DNA of 64,000 bases from Cryobacterium sp. (GCF_026786305.1 NZ_JAJAYI010000108.1:29072-93071); one strand, 5' to 3'. Positions 34,704-43,110 are shown, numbered from the stretch's first letter. Notes: generated by a model not told the origin, from the letters alone. Numbers and translations: made by a program.

Positions 34704-36718
34704 AGCGAGACCACAATCAGCACGATCAGGAGAGCAACAAAAGAATAGGACAGGTAGCGGTGGATGCTGCCGTTGGCGACGTGGCGCACGACGATTCCGT
34801 AGCGTTGGAACAGGTTGAGCACCGGCCGATACAGCCGGGTTTCGATGACATCCGAGACACGCTGTTCCACCCGGACGTGTTCCACCAGATAGCGGGACTC
34901 GGCCACGTGGGTGACCTGCACGTCGCGCGACGGCTTGAGCACGTCGTCGAAGACCCGCACGAGCGGCTCGGCGTAGGAGGTCGCGGTGTACTGCATGCGC
35001 GGCCGTGCTCGGGAGCCGCCGCCACCCCATGGCAGGTCAATGGTGCGATGGGGATGCCGGCGAGCCGACACGATGATCGACACGATCACCGGGATGGCGA
35101 CGAGGGCCGACAGTGCGACGAGTATGATCGGGTCGAGGACCGCCCCGATGCCCGGAAGTGACACGCCGCCGAGGCCGACCGACTGCACCGCGACGGTGGG
35201 GTTCGAGCTGATCGTGTTCGCCACGAGCGCGGCGATCGGCCCGGGGAGCAGCCCGAGGGCGAGCACCGAGAGGGCGCCGAGGGCCAGGGCGAGTTGCATG
35301 AGCGGCGGCACCTCACGGGCATCCGCGGCTTCAACGCTGCGGGGACGCGCGAGGAAGGCGATGCCGTAGGCCTTGACGAAGGTAAGCAGGGCCAGGCCGG
35401 CGGTGAGCGCGATCACGGCAACGGCGAGGGGCATGGCAACGGATGCCGCGACCGAGACGACCGCCCCGTCAAGGCGACCGCCGTGAATGAGTGACTGCAG
35501 CAGCATCCACTCGGCGACGAAACCGCTCGTGATCGGGATGGCGGCGGCGCCGAGGCTCGCGATGCCGAACGCCGAAGCGGTCACCGGCATGCGTGCGCCG
35601 AGCCCGCCGAGCCGGTCGAGGTTGCGTTCCCCGGTGGCGTGGATGATGGCACCGGCGCCGAGAAACAGCGTCGATTTGAACGCGGCGTGGCTGACGGCGA
35701 GGAGCAGGGCGGCGACGAGCGCGGCATCCGCTGCCGCCGTGGCGTCGTACCCGCGCAGCAGCATGCTCGCGCCGAGTCCGAGAAAGACCAGGCCCATGTT
35801 CTCGGTCGTCGAGTAGGCGAGCAGTACCTTGAGATCGCTCGATACGGAGGCCTGCAGAATGCCGTAGAGAGCGGATGCGCCACCGACCAACATGATCGCG
35901 ATGGCCCACCAGGCGGGGCCGTCGGGCAGCAGGCGCACGCAGACCAGCAGACCGCCGTAGACACCGATCTTGACCATGGCGCCACTCATCGCGGCCGAGA
36001 CGTGGCTGGGCGCTTCGGGCAACACCCGGGGCACCCAGACGTGCAGCGGCACGAGTTCGGCCTTACCGCCGAAGCCGAGTAGGAACAGCACGAAGGCCAC
36101 GTTCGCCGGCCCTGAGCCGGGTTCAATCGCCTGCAGGTTGGTGAAGCTCGTACCATTCGACGCGGCTGCGAGCACGGCGAATCCGGCAAGAATGAAGAAG
36201 AAGCTCAGCTGCGACATTGCCGAGTACCAGATGCCGGCGGAGGCGACGGTGGCGCGGCTCGCGTGGTCGGCGAGCAGCAGCACGGTCGAGCCGAGGGTCA
36301 TGATTTCCCAGGCGAGCAGGAACGAGACCGAGTCTGTCGCGGCTGGGACGAGCTGCATCCCCACGAGGAACACCGGCATGGCTGCCCAAGCGGTACGGCT
36401 CGCGTCGGGGCCGCGGGTGGAACTCATGGCGTAGAGCGACACGAGAATACCGACGCCGGAGACGATGAGCATGAACAGGCCGCCGAGACGATCGGGGGCC
36501 AGCAGCAGCGGGTCCATCGGAAGCGCGATCGGAATGAGCAGGCCGCCGGTGGCGCCCAGCAGGGCGGCGAGTCCGGTCAGAAAACCGGTCACCGCGATCA
36601 GGGTGCAGAGGATGCCGCCCGCCCGCGACCGCAGAGACGGTGCCCCCGCGAGGGCGCTCACCACGGCCAGCGCGCCGAGGCCCAGTTGCAGGAGCAGTCC
36701 TGCGCCGATGCCGGTCAT
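34700..36718 (-). CDS. HyfB-like antiporter-type membrane subunit
   Basis: 672 residues, about 15-16 helices, from the HyfB/HycC and MnhD/NuoL superfamily. LLAWEIMTLGSTVLLLADH contains the conserved helix-5 Glu. FGGKAELVPLHVWVPRVLPEAPSHVSAAMSGAM is the proton-channel helix with its Lys and His. VLLAYSTTENMGLVFLGLG is the helix-8 region. The C-terminal hydrophilic segment and last helix resemble the lateral extension of HyfB proteins. GTG/ATG 36718 overlaps the HyfI-like stop by 4 bp. Probably the main ion-pumping unit of the complex. Confidence 0.9.
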   Translation of the reverse strand: MTGIGAGLLLQLGLGALAVVSALAGAPSLRSRAGGILCTLIAVTGFLTGLAALLGATGGLLIPIALPMDPLLLAPDRLGGLFMLIVSGVGILVSLYAMSSTRGPDASRTAWAAMPVFLVGMQLVPAATDSVSFLLAWEIMTLGSTVLLLADHASRATVASAGIWYSAMSQLSFFFILAGFAVLAAASNGTSFTNLQAIEPGSGPANVAFVLFLLGFGGKAELVPLHVWVPRVLPEAPSHVSAAMSGAMVKIGVYGGLLVCVRLLPDGPAWWAIAIMLVGGASALYGILQASVSSDLKVLLAYSTTENMGLVFLGLGASMLLRGYDATAAADAALVAALLLAVSHAAFKSTLFLGAGAIIHATGERNLDRLGGLGARMPVTASAFGIASLGAAAIPITSGFVAEWMLLQSLIHGGRLDGAVVSVAASVAMPLAVAVIALTAGLALLTFVKAYGIAFLARPRSVEAADAREVPPLMQLALALGALSVLALGLLPGPIAALVANTISSNPTVAVQSVGLGGVSLPGIGAVLDPIILVALSALVAIPVIVSIIVSARRHPHRTIDLPWGGGGSRARPRMQYTATSYAEPLVRVFDDVLKPSRDVQVTHVAESRYLVEHVRVEQRVSDVIETRLYRPVLNLFQRYGIVVRHVANGSIHRYLSYSFVALLIVLIVVSL

Positions 36719-37200
36719 CGGCCGGTCATCCTGCGCAGGGCCTCTACGATGTCGGCCGGCTCCGGCGGACTGCCGTGCACCTCGATGTCGACGTGCACGA
36801 AGTCCGACACGGGCCCCATGATGCCATAGCCGTCGCGGAAGGCTCCACCGTGCAGGGCGCAGTCACCGACCGCGATCACAAACCGGGGCGTGGGGGTGGC
36901 CTCGATGGTGCGGCGCAGCGGCTCAGCCATGTTGCGGGTCACGCTGCCGACGATGAGCAGCACGTCGGCGTGCCGCGGCGAAGGCACAAGGCGCACGCCG
37001 TAGCGTTCCACGTCGTAAACCGGGCCGAACGCGGCGGACACTTCAAGCGCACAGTCATTACAGCCGCCAGCATTGATGAAACGCACCTGCACGCTGCCGC
37101 CGAAGACCTGCGCACCCTCAAACAGCGGCGGGGCCGATGGTGCCGGTTCGGCGATGCGAGCGCCGTGACGAATAAGCGTGGCCAATCGCAGGAAACTCAT
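36715..37200 (-). CDS. HyfI/HycG-like NuoB-type small subunit with an incomplete Fe-S ligand set
   Basis: 161 residues, first gene of the operon. FINAGGCNDCALEV carries Cys47 and Cys50 (the CxxC of group-4 small subunits), GSVTRNMAEPLRRT follows, and GDCALHGG carries Cys113. The fourth [4Fe-4S] ligand, normally in GCPPxP, is replaced by Ser144 (VHGSPPEPAD). In complex I and group-4 hydrogenases this cluster hands electrons to or from the active site. Serine can occasionally ligate iron, so a modified cluster or none is possible. ATG 37200 has GGGGAC upstream. Confidence 0.88.
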   Translation of the reverse strand: MSFLRLATLIRHGARIAEPAPSAPPLFEGAQVFGGSVQVRFINAGGCNDCALEVSAAFGPVYDVERYGVRLVPSPRHADVLLIVGSVTRNMAEPLRRTIEATPTPRFVIAVGDCALHGGAFRDGYGIMGPVSDFVHVDIEVHGSPPEPADIVEALRRMTGR

Positions 37201-37325
37201 ACGAGTCCCCGGTGTGCATGCATGTTCACGAAGCTGGTGCCTTCTGTGGGGAGCGCGAAGTCGAAGGGTGAAGGGCAGGCGACGGATTCTGCGGTGCGTC
37301 TGGTTGAGTGCAATACTACCAGCGC

Positions 37326-37342
37326 AAGTAACTTCATTACTT
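37326..37342. promoter_or_regulatory. Palindromic operator candidate at the Ehr-type operon promoter
   Basis: AAGTAA-CTTCA-TTACTT is a perfect 6-bp inverted repeat with a 5-nt spacer, about 125 bp upstream of the first gene. Its geometry equals that of the palindrome at the ArsR-type gene (29609-29625), although the arms differ. Confidence 0.6.
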
Positions 37343-37343
37343 C

Positions 37344-37352
37344 TTTATATAA
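37344..37352 (-). promoter_or_regulatory. AT-rich promoter core of the Ehr-type operon
   Basis: On the minus strand TTATATAAA lies directly upstream of the palindrome in an AT-rich island of about 50 bp (37335-37375). The likely transcript would begin in or near the palindrome and have a leader of about 130 nt. Confidence 0.5.
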
Positions 37353-37395
37353 CTATATGAAGAATTTAGCAAATAGATCGAGAGGCGAGCACTGC

Positions 37396-37860
37396 CTACC
37401 CGCGTCGGTCCAGCAGCGGTGTGAGCCGATAGGGGATGACCTCGCCCATCGCGAGCGAGGTCTCGGTACGCTCGACACCGTTGCAGGCAAGAATTGTGCC
37501 GTCGATGCGAAACAGATCGGCGGCGTCGGTGCAGACCACCCGCACGAGCAGATCGGCCTGCCCGCTCATACCGTGCGCCTGCACGATCTCGGGGATCAGC
37601 GCAAGGTCGAGCACGATCTGGGCGAGCCGTTTCTGCTGCACGTGTACCTCGATGAACGCGGTCAACGGGTAGCCGAGGGCGGCCGGATTGATGCGGCGAT
37701 CGAAGCCGAGAAAGGCGCCAGAATCTTCCAATCGTTTCATGCGGGCCTGCACGGTGTTGCGTGACAGGCCCAGGGTATCGGCGAGCGCAACAAAGGTGCT
37801 GCGCGGGTCGGCGGAGAGCGCTTGGAGGAGCTTCGTGTCGGTCTTGTCAAGGCTGTACAT
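37396..37860 (-). CDS. Lrp/AsnC-family transcriptional regulator
   Basis: About 154 residues. An N-terminal helix-turn-helix (LDKTDTKLLQALSADPR, ADTLGLSRNTVQARMKRLE) is followed by a C-terminal RAM ligand-binding domain (TAFIEVHVQQ, MSGQADLLVRVVC). Lrp/AsnC proteins sense amino acids; the gene is divergent from bkdABC, so control of branched-chain ketoacid dehydrogenase by leucine, isoleucine or valine is a natural inference. GTG 37878 and ATG 37872 are also possible starts; ATG 37860 matches the usual family N-terminus. No ribosome-binding site decides. Confidence 0.9.
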   Translation of the reverse strand: MYSLDKTDTKLLQALSADPRSTFVALADTLGLSRNTVQARMKRLEDSGAFLGFDRRINPAALGYPLTAFIEVHVQQKRLAQIVLDLALIPEIVQAHGMSGQADLLVRVVCTDAADLFRIDGTILACNGVERTETSLAMGEVIPYRLTPLLDRRG

Positions 37861-37991
37861 AGTGCAAAACATTAACACGGTCTGGCGAGCCTGAATAGGG
37901 CACTCTGCTCACTATTTCTGACAGCGGTTGTGCTCCCTGTTGCCTCGACATAGGCTCACGACAACTTTAGCAATGACGCTCGGAGCGAACC

Positions 37992-39095
37992 ATGATTGAT
38001 TTTTCCCCCCCGCTGGTGCAGCTTCTCTCGCTTGACGGCGAGCGGATTTCCCGCCCCGACTTCGACCCGTGGGTCTCCGATCTCGACGGGCCGGCTTTGC
38101 TGGCCCTCTACCGCGACATGGTCGTGGTCCGCCGCATCGACACCGAGGCGACCGCCCTGCAACGCCAGGGTGAACTGGGCCTGTGGCCGCCACTGCTCGG
38201 CCAGGAGGCCGCCCAGGTCGGCTCGGCTCGCGCCCTGCGCAACGACGACTTCGTCTTTCCGAGCTACCGCGAGAACGCGGTCGCCTACTGCCGCGGCGTT
38301 CAACTGACCGATATCGTCAGGGTCTGGCGGGGCAACGCCCAGTCCGGCTGGGACCCGTACACGGTCAATATGGCCACCCCGGCGATCATCATCGGCGCGC
38401 AGACCCTGCACGCCACCGGCTGGGCGCTCGGCGCCCAGCGCGACGAGGTCGACTCCGTCGCCATCACCTACTTCGGTGACGGCGCCACGAGCGAGGGCGA
38501 CGTCAACGAGGCCTTGATCTTCGCGGCGAGTTTCCAGGCCCCGGTGATCTTCTTCTGCCAGAACAACCACTGGGCCATCTCCGAGCCGGTCGGGGTGCAG
38601 GCGCACCGCAACATCGCCGATCGCGCGCCGGGCTTCGGCATTCCCAGCCTGCGCATTGACGGTAACGACGTGATCGCGGTGCTGGCGGCGACCCGCATCG
38701 CCCTCGATCGCGCCAGAGCCGGCGATGGCCCCACCTTCATCGAAGCGGTCACCTACCGCATGGGGCCACACACCACAGCGGATGACCCCACCCGCTACCG
38801 CGACCCGGCCGAACTCGCCGAGTGGAAGACGCGCGACCCGTTGGTGCGCCTGCACCGGCTGCTGACGAAGCTCGGTGAGATCACCCCCGAGGTCGAGGCG
38901 GCCACCCAGGCCCTCGCCGATGCTGCGGCCGCCGAGCTGCGCGCGGGCTGCATCGGCATGCCCGACCCCGAGCCGCTCAGCGTATTCGACCACGTCTACG
39001 CCACCCCCAACGCCACCCTCGAGCGCCAGCGCACCGACTACGCCGGGTACCTCACGAGCTTCGGAAGTTCAGATCAGCCTGGAGAAGGACGATGA
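37992..39095 (+). CDS. bkdA: Branched-chain 2-oxoacid dehydrogenase E1 alpha subunit
   Basis: 367 residues. The thiamine-diphosphate motif is GDGATSEGDVNEALIFA through FFCQNNHWAIS, and PSYRENAVAYCRGV and YRMGPHTTADDPTRY are E1-alpha landmarks. With E1 beta it decarboxylates 2-oxoacids and transfers the acyl group to lipoyl-E2. Synteny with the M. tuberculosis Rv2495c-Rv2502c block (bkdCBA next to citE, MaoC, fadE19, accA1, accD1) favours branched-chain 2-oxoacids over pyruvate. ATG 37992 has a CGGAGCG sequence upstream. First gene of a coupled three-gene operon. Confidence 0.92.
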   Translation: MIDFSPPLVQLLSLDGERISRPDFDPWVSDLDGPALLALYRDMVVVRRIDTEATALQRQGELGLWPPLLGQEAAQVGSARALRNDDFVFPSYRENAVAYCRGVQLTDIVRVWRGNAQSGWDPYTVNMATPAIIIGAQTLHATGWALGAQRDEVDSVAITYFGDGATSEGDVNEALIFAASFQAPVIFFCQNNHWAISEPVGVQAHRNIADRAPGFGIPSLRIDGNDVIAVLAATRIALDRARAGDGPTFIEAVTYRMGPHTTADDPTRYRDPAELAEWKTRDPLVRLHRLLTKLGEITPEVEAATQALADAAAAELRAGCIGMPDPEPLSVFDHVYATPNATLERQRTDYAGYLTSFGSSDQPGEGR

Positions 39096-40150
39096 CCATG
39101 ACGACCCTGATGACCCCCTCAATCGTGTCGACGGTGCCCGGCCTCAACGCGCCGCAACCCAGCCCGCTCAGTGAAACGACGACCCTCACCGTGGCCAAGG
39201 CCATCAACGAGGGTCTGCGCCAAGCCATGCTCGATGACCCCAAGGTCGTGCTGCTCGGCGAGGACATCGGTGCCCTCGGCGGTGTCTTTCGCGTGACGAG
39301 CGACCTGCTCGCCCAGTTCGGCGCCCGCCGCGTGATCGACACGCCGCTCGCCGAATCCGCGATCATCGGCACCGCCGTTGGCCTGGCCTACCGCGGCTAC
39401 CGCCCGGTCTGCGAGATCCAGTTCGACGGCTTCATATTTCCCGGCTTTGACCAGATTGTCAGCCAGGTAGCCAAGTTTCACTACCGCACCCAGGGTGCCG
39501 TGCGCATGCCGATCACCATTCGGGTGCCGTTCGGCGGCGGAATCGGAGCGGCCGAACACCACTCCGAATCGCCCGAGGCCTACTTCACCCACACCTCCGG
39601 CCTGCGCGTGATCGCCGTCTCCAACGCCCAGGATGCCTACAGCCTCATTCGGCAGGCCATCGCGAGCGACGACCCGGTGCTCTACTTCGAGCCCAAGCGC
39701 CGCTACCACGTCAAGGGCGAGGTCGTGCCCGAGCTGGGGGCTCCGATGGAGCAGGCCGTCATCGTGCGCCCCGGAACGGATGTCACCCTTCTCACCTATG
39801 GCGCGCTCGTGTCGACCGCGCGGGACGCGGCGCTCGCCGCCGCCGATGAGGGCGTTTCGATCGAGGTCATCGACCTGCGCTCACTGTCACCGGTGGACTA
39901 CGCGGTGGTGGAGGCATCCGTTCGAAAGACCGGGCGTCTCGTCGTGACCCACGAGGCGGCCCAGTCGGGCGGACTCGGCGGCGAGATCATCGCGACCGTC
40001 ACCGAGCGCTGTTTCAGCTACCTGGAATCTGCGCCGGTGCGGGTGACCGGCTTCGATGTGCCGTACCCGCCGGCCAAGCTCGAAAGCCACCACCTGCCCG
40101 ACCTCGATCGCATTCTCGACGGCGTCGACCGGGTCATGGGGCGACGATGA
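39092..40150 (+). CDS. bkdB: Branched-chain 2-oxoacid dehydrogenase E1 beta subunit
   Basis: 352 residues. VVLLGEDIGALGGVFRVT, IDTPLAESAIIGTAVGLAY and GGIGAAEHHSESPEAYF are typical transketolase-like beta-subunit sequences; LVVTHEAAQSGGLGGE is in the C-terminal domain that docks E2. It forms the alpha2beta2 E1 with the preceding gene. The start overlaps the E1-alpha stop (ATGA). The first 28 residues are an N-terminal extension before the conserved TLTVAKAINEGL. Confidence 0.92.
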   Translation: MTMTTLMTPSIVSTVPGLNAPQPSPLSETTTLTVAKAINEGLRQAMLDDPKVVLLGEDIGALGGVFRVTSDLLAQFGARRVIDTPLAESAIIGTAVGLAYRGYRPVCEIQFDGFIFPGFDQIVSQVAKFHYRTQGAVRMPITIRVPFGGGIGAAEHHSESPEAYFTHTSGLRVIAVSNAQDAYSLIRQAIASDDPVLYFEPKRRYHVKGEVVPELGAPMEQAVIVRPGTDVTLLTYGALVSTARDAALAAADEGVSIEVIDLRSLSPVDYAVVEASVRKTGRLVVTHEAAQSGGLGGEIIATVTERCFSYLESAPVRVTGFDVPYPPAKLESHHLPDLDRILDGVDRVMGRR

Positions 40151-41649
40151 TCAAGGTATTCAAGCTGCCCGACCTCGGTGAGGGGCTCACCGAGAGTGAG
40201 ATTGTGGCCTGGCTCGTGGCGCCGGGCGACGAGGTCACGCTCAACCAGCACATCGCTGACGTCGAGACGGCCAAGGCCGTGGTCGAGCTGCCGAGCCCGT
40301 TCGCCGGAGTGGTGCGCGTGCTGCACCAGCCGGCCGGCGTGGTCGTGCGCGTCGGCGAACCGATCGTTTCCTTCGACATCGGCGGCGCCGCCGAGCCCGC
40401 TTCCGCTCCACCAACGGATGCCGCAGCGTCGGCCGCAGCGTCGGCTTCGGACTCCGCTCCGGCCGAGCAGCGCGAGGCCAACCTGGTCGGCTACGGCCCG
40501 ACGGTGGAGCGCGGCGGCCACCCCCAGCGTCGGGCTCGCCCGGGCAGCGGTCCACTGGTGCCGGAAGATCAGCCCGCGGCCGACCACGCACCGTCAGCCG
40601 AGGCTGACCAGCCTGTGGCCGCCGCGACGCCCGCCGAACAGCCCGCCGAACAGCCCGCCGAACAGCCCGCAGAACAGCCCGACGAACAGCCCGCCGCGAC
40701 CCCTACCGAACAGCCCGCCGCCGCATCCGCTGGGGACCGGCCGCGCTCGACGCCGCCGGTACGGGCCCTGGCCCGTGACCTCGGAATCGACCTCAACACC
40801 GTCACCGGAACCGGTCGCGACGGCCTGATCACACGCGCTGACGTGCGTGCCCACAGCACCGAGTCGGTGCCGGCGCGCGCCCTGCACGGGGCCCCCCCGA
40901 CGACAACGGGCGGCCGGGCCACGTCGGCCACGAGTCTCGACGTCGGGGTGCGCGAGACCCGCACACCGATCAAGAGCCTGCGCAAACTCACCGCTGCGGC
41001 CATGGTGCAGAGCGCGTTCACGGCGCCGCACGTGACCGAGTTTCTCACCGTCGACGTCACACCAACCCTCGAGCTGCTCGATGCTCTGCGCGCCGACCGG
41101 CACTTCGCCGACGCCGGGATCGGCATCCTCGCCGTGGTGGCCAAGGCGCTCTGTCTCGCCGTGGGCCGCACCCCCTCGGTGAACACCCGGTGGGACGAGC
41201 CGGCCGGGGAAATCGTGCAGTTCCACCACGTGAACCTCGGCATCGCCGCGGCGACGCCGCGCGGGCTGCTCGTGCCGAACATCGTCGATGCCGACCGCCT
41301 CGACCTGCGCGGCATCGCCGACGCGCTCGCCGAGCTCACCGCTGCGGCCCGGGCCGGCACGACGACCCCGGCGGCGCTGTCCGGCGGCACCATCACCATC
41401 ACCAATATCGGGGTGTTCGGCATTGACGCCGGTACGCCGATAATCAACCCGGGGGAGGCGGCGATTCTCGCACTGGGCGCCATCCGCTCCAAGCCGTGGG
41501 AGTATCGTGGGCAGGTCGCCTTGCGCAAGGTGCTCACGCTCAGCCTGTCATTCGACCACCGCCTGGTCGACGGCGAGCAGGGTTCACGCTTTCTGGCCGA
41601 CATCGGAACTGTCCTCGCCAATCCCGCCCGGGTTCTGACCATGGTCTAG
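40147..41649 (+). CDS. bkdC: Dihydrolipoamide acyltransferase E2 of the 2-oxoacid dehydrogenase complex
   Basis: 500 residues: one lipoyl domain (residues 1-80, lipoyl Lys in DVETAKAVVE), a long Ala/Pro/Gln linker (about 85-195), a peripheral-subunit-binding domain (VRALARDLGIDLNTVTGTG), a second linker and the catalytic domain ending with SLSFDHRLVDGEQG, containing the active-site His and Asp. It transfers the branched acyl group to CoA. The linker includes five 12-bp repeats encoding E-Q-P-A. No E3 gene is present nearby, so a shared lipoamide dehydrogenase must be used. Confidence 0.93.
   Translation: MIKVFKLPDLGEGLTESEIVAWLVAPGDEVTLNQHIADVETAKAVVELPSPFAGVVRVLHQPAGVVVRVGEPIVSFDIGGAAEPASAPPTDAAASAAASASDSAPAEQREANLVGYGPTVERGGHPQRRARPGSGPLVPEDQPAADHAPSAEADQPVAAATPAEQPAEQPAEQPAEQPDEQPAATPTEQPAAASAGDRPRSTPPVRALARDLGIDLNTVTGTGRDGLITRADVRAHSTESVPARALHGAPPTTTGGRATSATSLDVGVRETRTPIKSLRKLTAAAMVQSAFTAPHVTEFLTVDVTPTLELLDALRADRHFADAGIGILAVVAKALCLAVGRTPSVNTRWDEPAGEIVQFHHVNLGIAAATPRGLLVPNIVDADRLDLRGIADALAELTAAARAGTTTPAALSGGTITITNIGVFGIDAGTPIINPGEAAILALGAIRSKPWEYRGQVALRKVLTLSLSFDHRLVDGEQGSRFLADIGTVLANPARVLTMV
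40636..40695. repeat. 12-bp tandem repeat in the E2 linker, 5 copies
   Basis: GAACAGCCCGCC repeats five times with two single-base variants, encoding E-Q-P-A/D. In-frame copy-number change would alter linker length only. Confidence 0.9.
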
Positions 41650-41687
41650 CGGTTGACTGGGGTGCGGGGGCGGAGCAGAGTGGAGTC

Positions 41688-42350
41688 ATGAATGCTCACG
41701 GCGCACTCCTCGCCCCTTTCACGACGACGAAGCAGCTGGCGGAGACGGCTTTCGTGCACCTCGACGGATGCCTGCACGCCACGTTCCGCACCAAAGACTT
41801 CGCGTCGGCTCTGGAACTTGTCAACCGGGTGGGCGAGGTCGCCGAGGCCATGAATCACCACCCCGACGTGCGATTGGGCTACGGCACGGTGTCACTCACC
41901 CTGACGTCCCACGACGTCGGGGGAGTCACCGCGCGCGACCTTGATCTGGCGGCCCGGGTGCAGCAGATCGCCGACACCCTCGGCGCCACTGCGAGCGACG
42001 CGCGGCCGACCCGCTACGACATTGCCATCGACTGCACCGACGCGGACGCGGTTCGCCCGTTCTGGCGGGTCGGCCTCGGCTACATCGAGGTTGCCGGCGA
42101 CGACGGCGTTGAGCTGGTCGACCCGCGTGGCCTCGCCCCCAAGGTCTGGTTTCAGCACATGGAAATCTCCCGCACTGATCGCAACCGTATCCACCTCGAC
42201 GTCTACGTTCCCAGCGATGATGCCGAGGATCGGGTCGCGGCCGTGCTCGAGGCCGGTGGTGTGCTGCTCACCGACGAACACGCTCCAGACTGGTGGGTGC
42301 TCACCGACGTCGAGGGCAACGAGCTCTGCGTCTGTACGGCCGCGTTCTAA
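41688..42350 (+). CDS. Pterin-4a-carbinolamine dehydratase fused to a VOC/glyoxalase-like domain
   Basis: 220 residues. Residues 1-100 form a 4a-hydroxytetrahydrobiopterin dehydratase domain with AEAMNHHPDVRLGYGTV; the NHHPD histidines are the catalytic ones. Residues 105-220 form a glyoxalase-superfamily domain (DIAIDCTDADAVRPFW, MEISRTDRNRIHLDVYV, DVEGNELCVC). Dehydratases of this family recycle pterin cofactors or act in other pathways; no aromatic-amino-acid hydroxylase gene is seen here. ATG 41688 follows a CAGAGT hexamer by 6 nt, a fair fit to the leaderless pattern. Function of the fused domain unknown. Confidence 0.87.
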   Translation: MNAHGALLAPFTTTKQLAETAFVHLDGCLHATFRTKDFASALELVNRVGEVAEAMNHHPDVRLGYGTVSLTLTSHDVGGVTARDLDLAARVQQIADTLGATASDARPTRYDIAIDCTDADAVRPFWRVGLGYIEVAGDDGVELVDPRGLAPKVWFQHMEISRTDRNRIHLDVYVPSDDAEDRVAAVLEAGGVLLTDEHAPDWWVLTDVEGNELCVCTAAF

Positions 42351-42392
42351 GCTGCTCGAACGGACCGGTGAAGGTCGGCTCGCCAAAGAAAC

Positions 42393-43028
42393 TTAGTCCC
42401 CGGTCAGGCCGAGGGCCGCGAGCGCCATCTCCTCGAGCAGGGCGCGCACGGCGGGCTGCGCTGAGGCGCGCGCGCTGTGCGGCGTCGAGTTCAACAGCCC
42501 GAAGGTCGCGTGGGCGCGAATGCGCAGCTGCGCCTCGTCGACCGGGGGGTGCACTCGCTGCAACACCCGTACCCAGAGTTCCACGTACTCGCGTTGCAGC
42601 ACTCGCACGCGGTGCCGGTCCGACTCGGCCAGGCTGTCGAGGTCACGGTCCTGCACGCGGATCACGTCGGGGTTCGACAGGGCGAAGTTCACGTGAAAAC
42701 GCACGAGATCGCGCAGGGCGGCCGCGGCATCCGTTGTCGCCGTGACGACCGAACCGCCCCCGGCGACGAGATCCTCGCTCACGTCAGTGAGCAGGGCGGC
42801 GAGCACGGCCTGCTTGCCGGTGAAGTGGCGGTACACCGCCGGTCCGCTCACCCCGACGGCCGCACCGAGGTCTTCGATCGAGACACCGTTGAAGCCCGAT
42901 CGGGCAAACAGGGTAGCCGCCGCGCGCAGCAGGGCGCTCCGCCGGTCGGCCTTAGCCTGGCTGCGCGGAGTTGTTGGACTGCGCGGAGTTGTTGGACTGC
43001 GCGGTGTGCTTCTCTGAACGCTGGACAT
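42393..43028 (-). CDS. TetR-family regulator of the leucine-degradation operon
   Basis: 211 residues. The helix-turn-helix is LLRAAATLFARSGFNGVSIED followed by GVSGPAVYRHFTGKQAV, with a ligand-binding C-terminal domain. The first 25 residues are a low-complexity extension with two SPTTPR repeats. It is divergent from the acyl-CoA carboxylase operon with palindromes in between, so it most likely represses that operon and senses an acyl-CoA intermediate, as actinobacterial TetR proteins beside acyl-CoA catabolism genes do. Confidence 0.9.
   Translation of the reverse strand: MSSVQRSTPRSPTTPRSPTTPRSQAKADRRSALLRAAATLFARSGFNGVSIEDLGAAVGVSGPAVYRHFTGKQAVLAALLTDVSEDLVAGGGSVVTATTDAAAALRDLVRFHVNFALSNPDVIRVQDRDLDSLAESDRHRVRVLQREYVELWVRVLQRVHPPVDEAQLRIRAHATFGLLNSTPHSARASAQPAVRALLEEMALAALGLTGD
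42961..43007. repeat. 18-bp tandem repeat at the 5' end of the TetR gene
   Basis: CTGCGCGGAGTTGTTGGA occurs exactly at 42961-42978 and 42979-42996, followed by a partial third copy. It encodes S-P-T-T-P-R units in the N-terminal tail. Confidence 0.85.
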
Positions 43029-43037
43029 TTCAGTTAA

Positions 43038-43082
43038 TACTAGCTAACCTGATCTGAGTTACCAATCATTAACTGTGATTGG
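43038..43082. promoter_or_regulatory. Divergent control region with two inverted repeats (TetR operator candidates)
   Basis: GTTA-N8-TAAC (43038-43053, start approximate by a base or two) and CCAATC-N9-GATTGG lie in the short interval between the TetR start and the carboxylase operon. The second repeat reaches the first possible start (GTG 43075) of the carboxyltransferase gene, so a bound repressor would block initiation. Confidence 0.5.
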
Positions 43083-43110
43083 CGTCAAGTCGAAGGAGAC
43101 TCAGCCGGCG

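Noticed and set aside
30006-37200. Functional formate hydrogenlyase / hydrogenase 4
   Set aside because: Both Ni-Fe-binding CxxC motifs are absent from the large subunit, no formate dehydrogenase or maturation genes are nearby, and the small subunit lacks one Fe-S cysteine.
36715-37200. NuoB of respiratory complex I
   Set aside because: The CxxC spacing and neighbours are of the group-4 hydrogenase type. No other nuo genes such as nuoE, F, G or I are present.
40147-41649. Pyruvate dehydrogenase E2
   Set aside because: It cannot be excluded by motifs alone, but adjacency to the leucine-degradation operon and the Lrp-type regulator, as in M. tuberculosis, favours branched-chain substrates.
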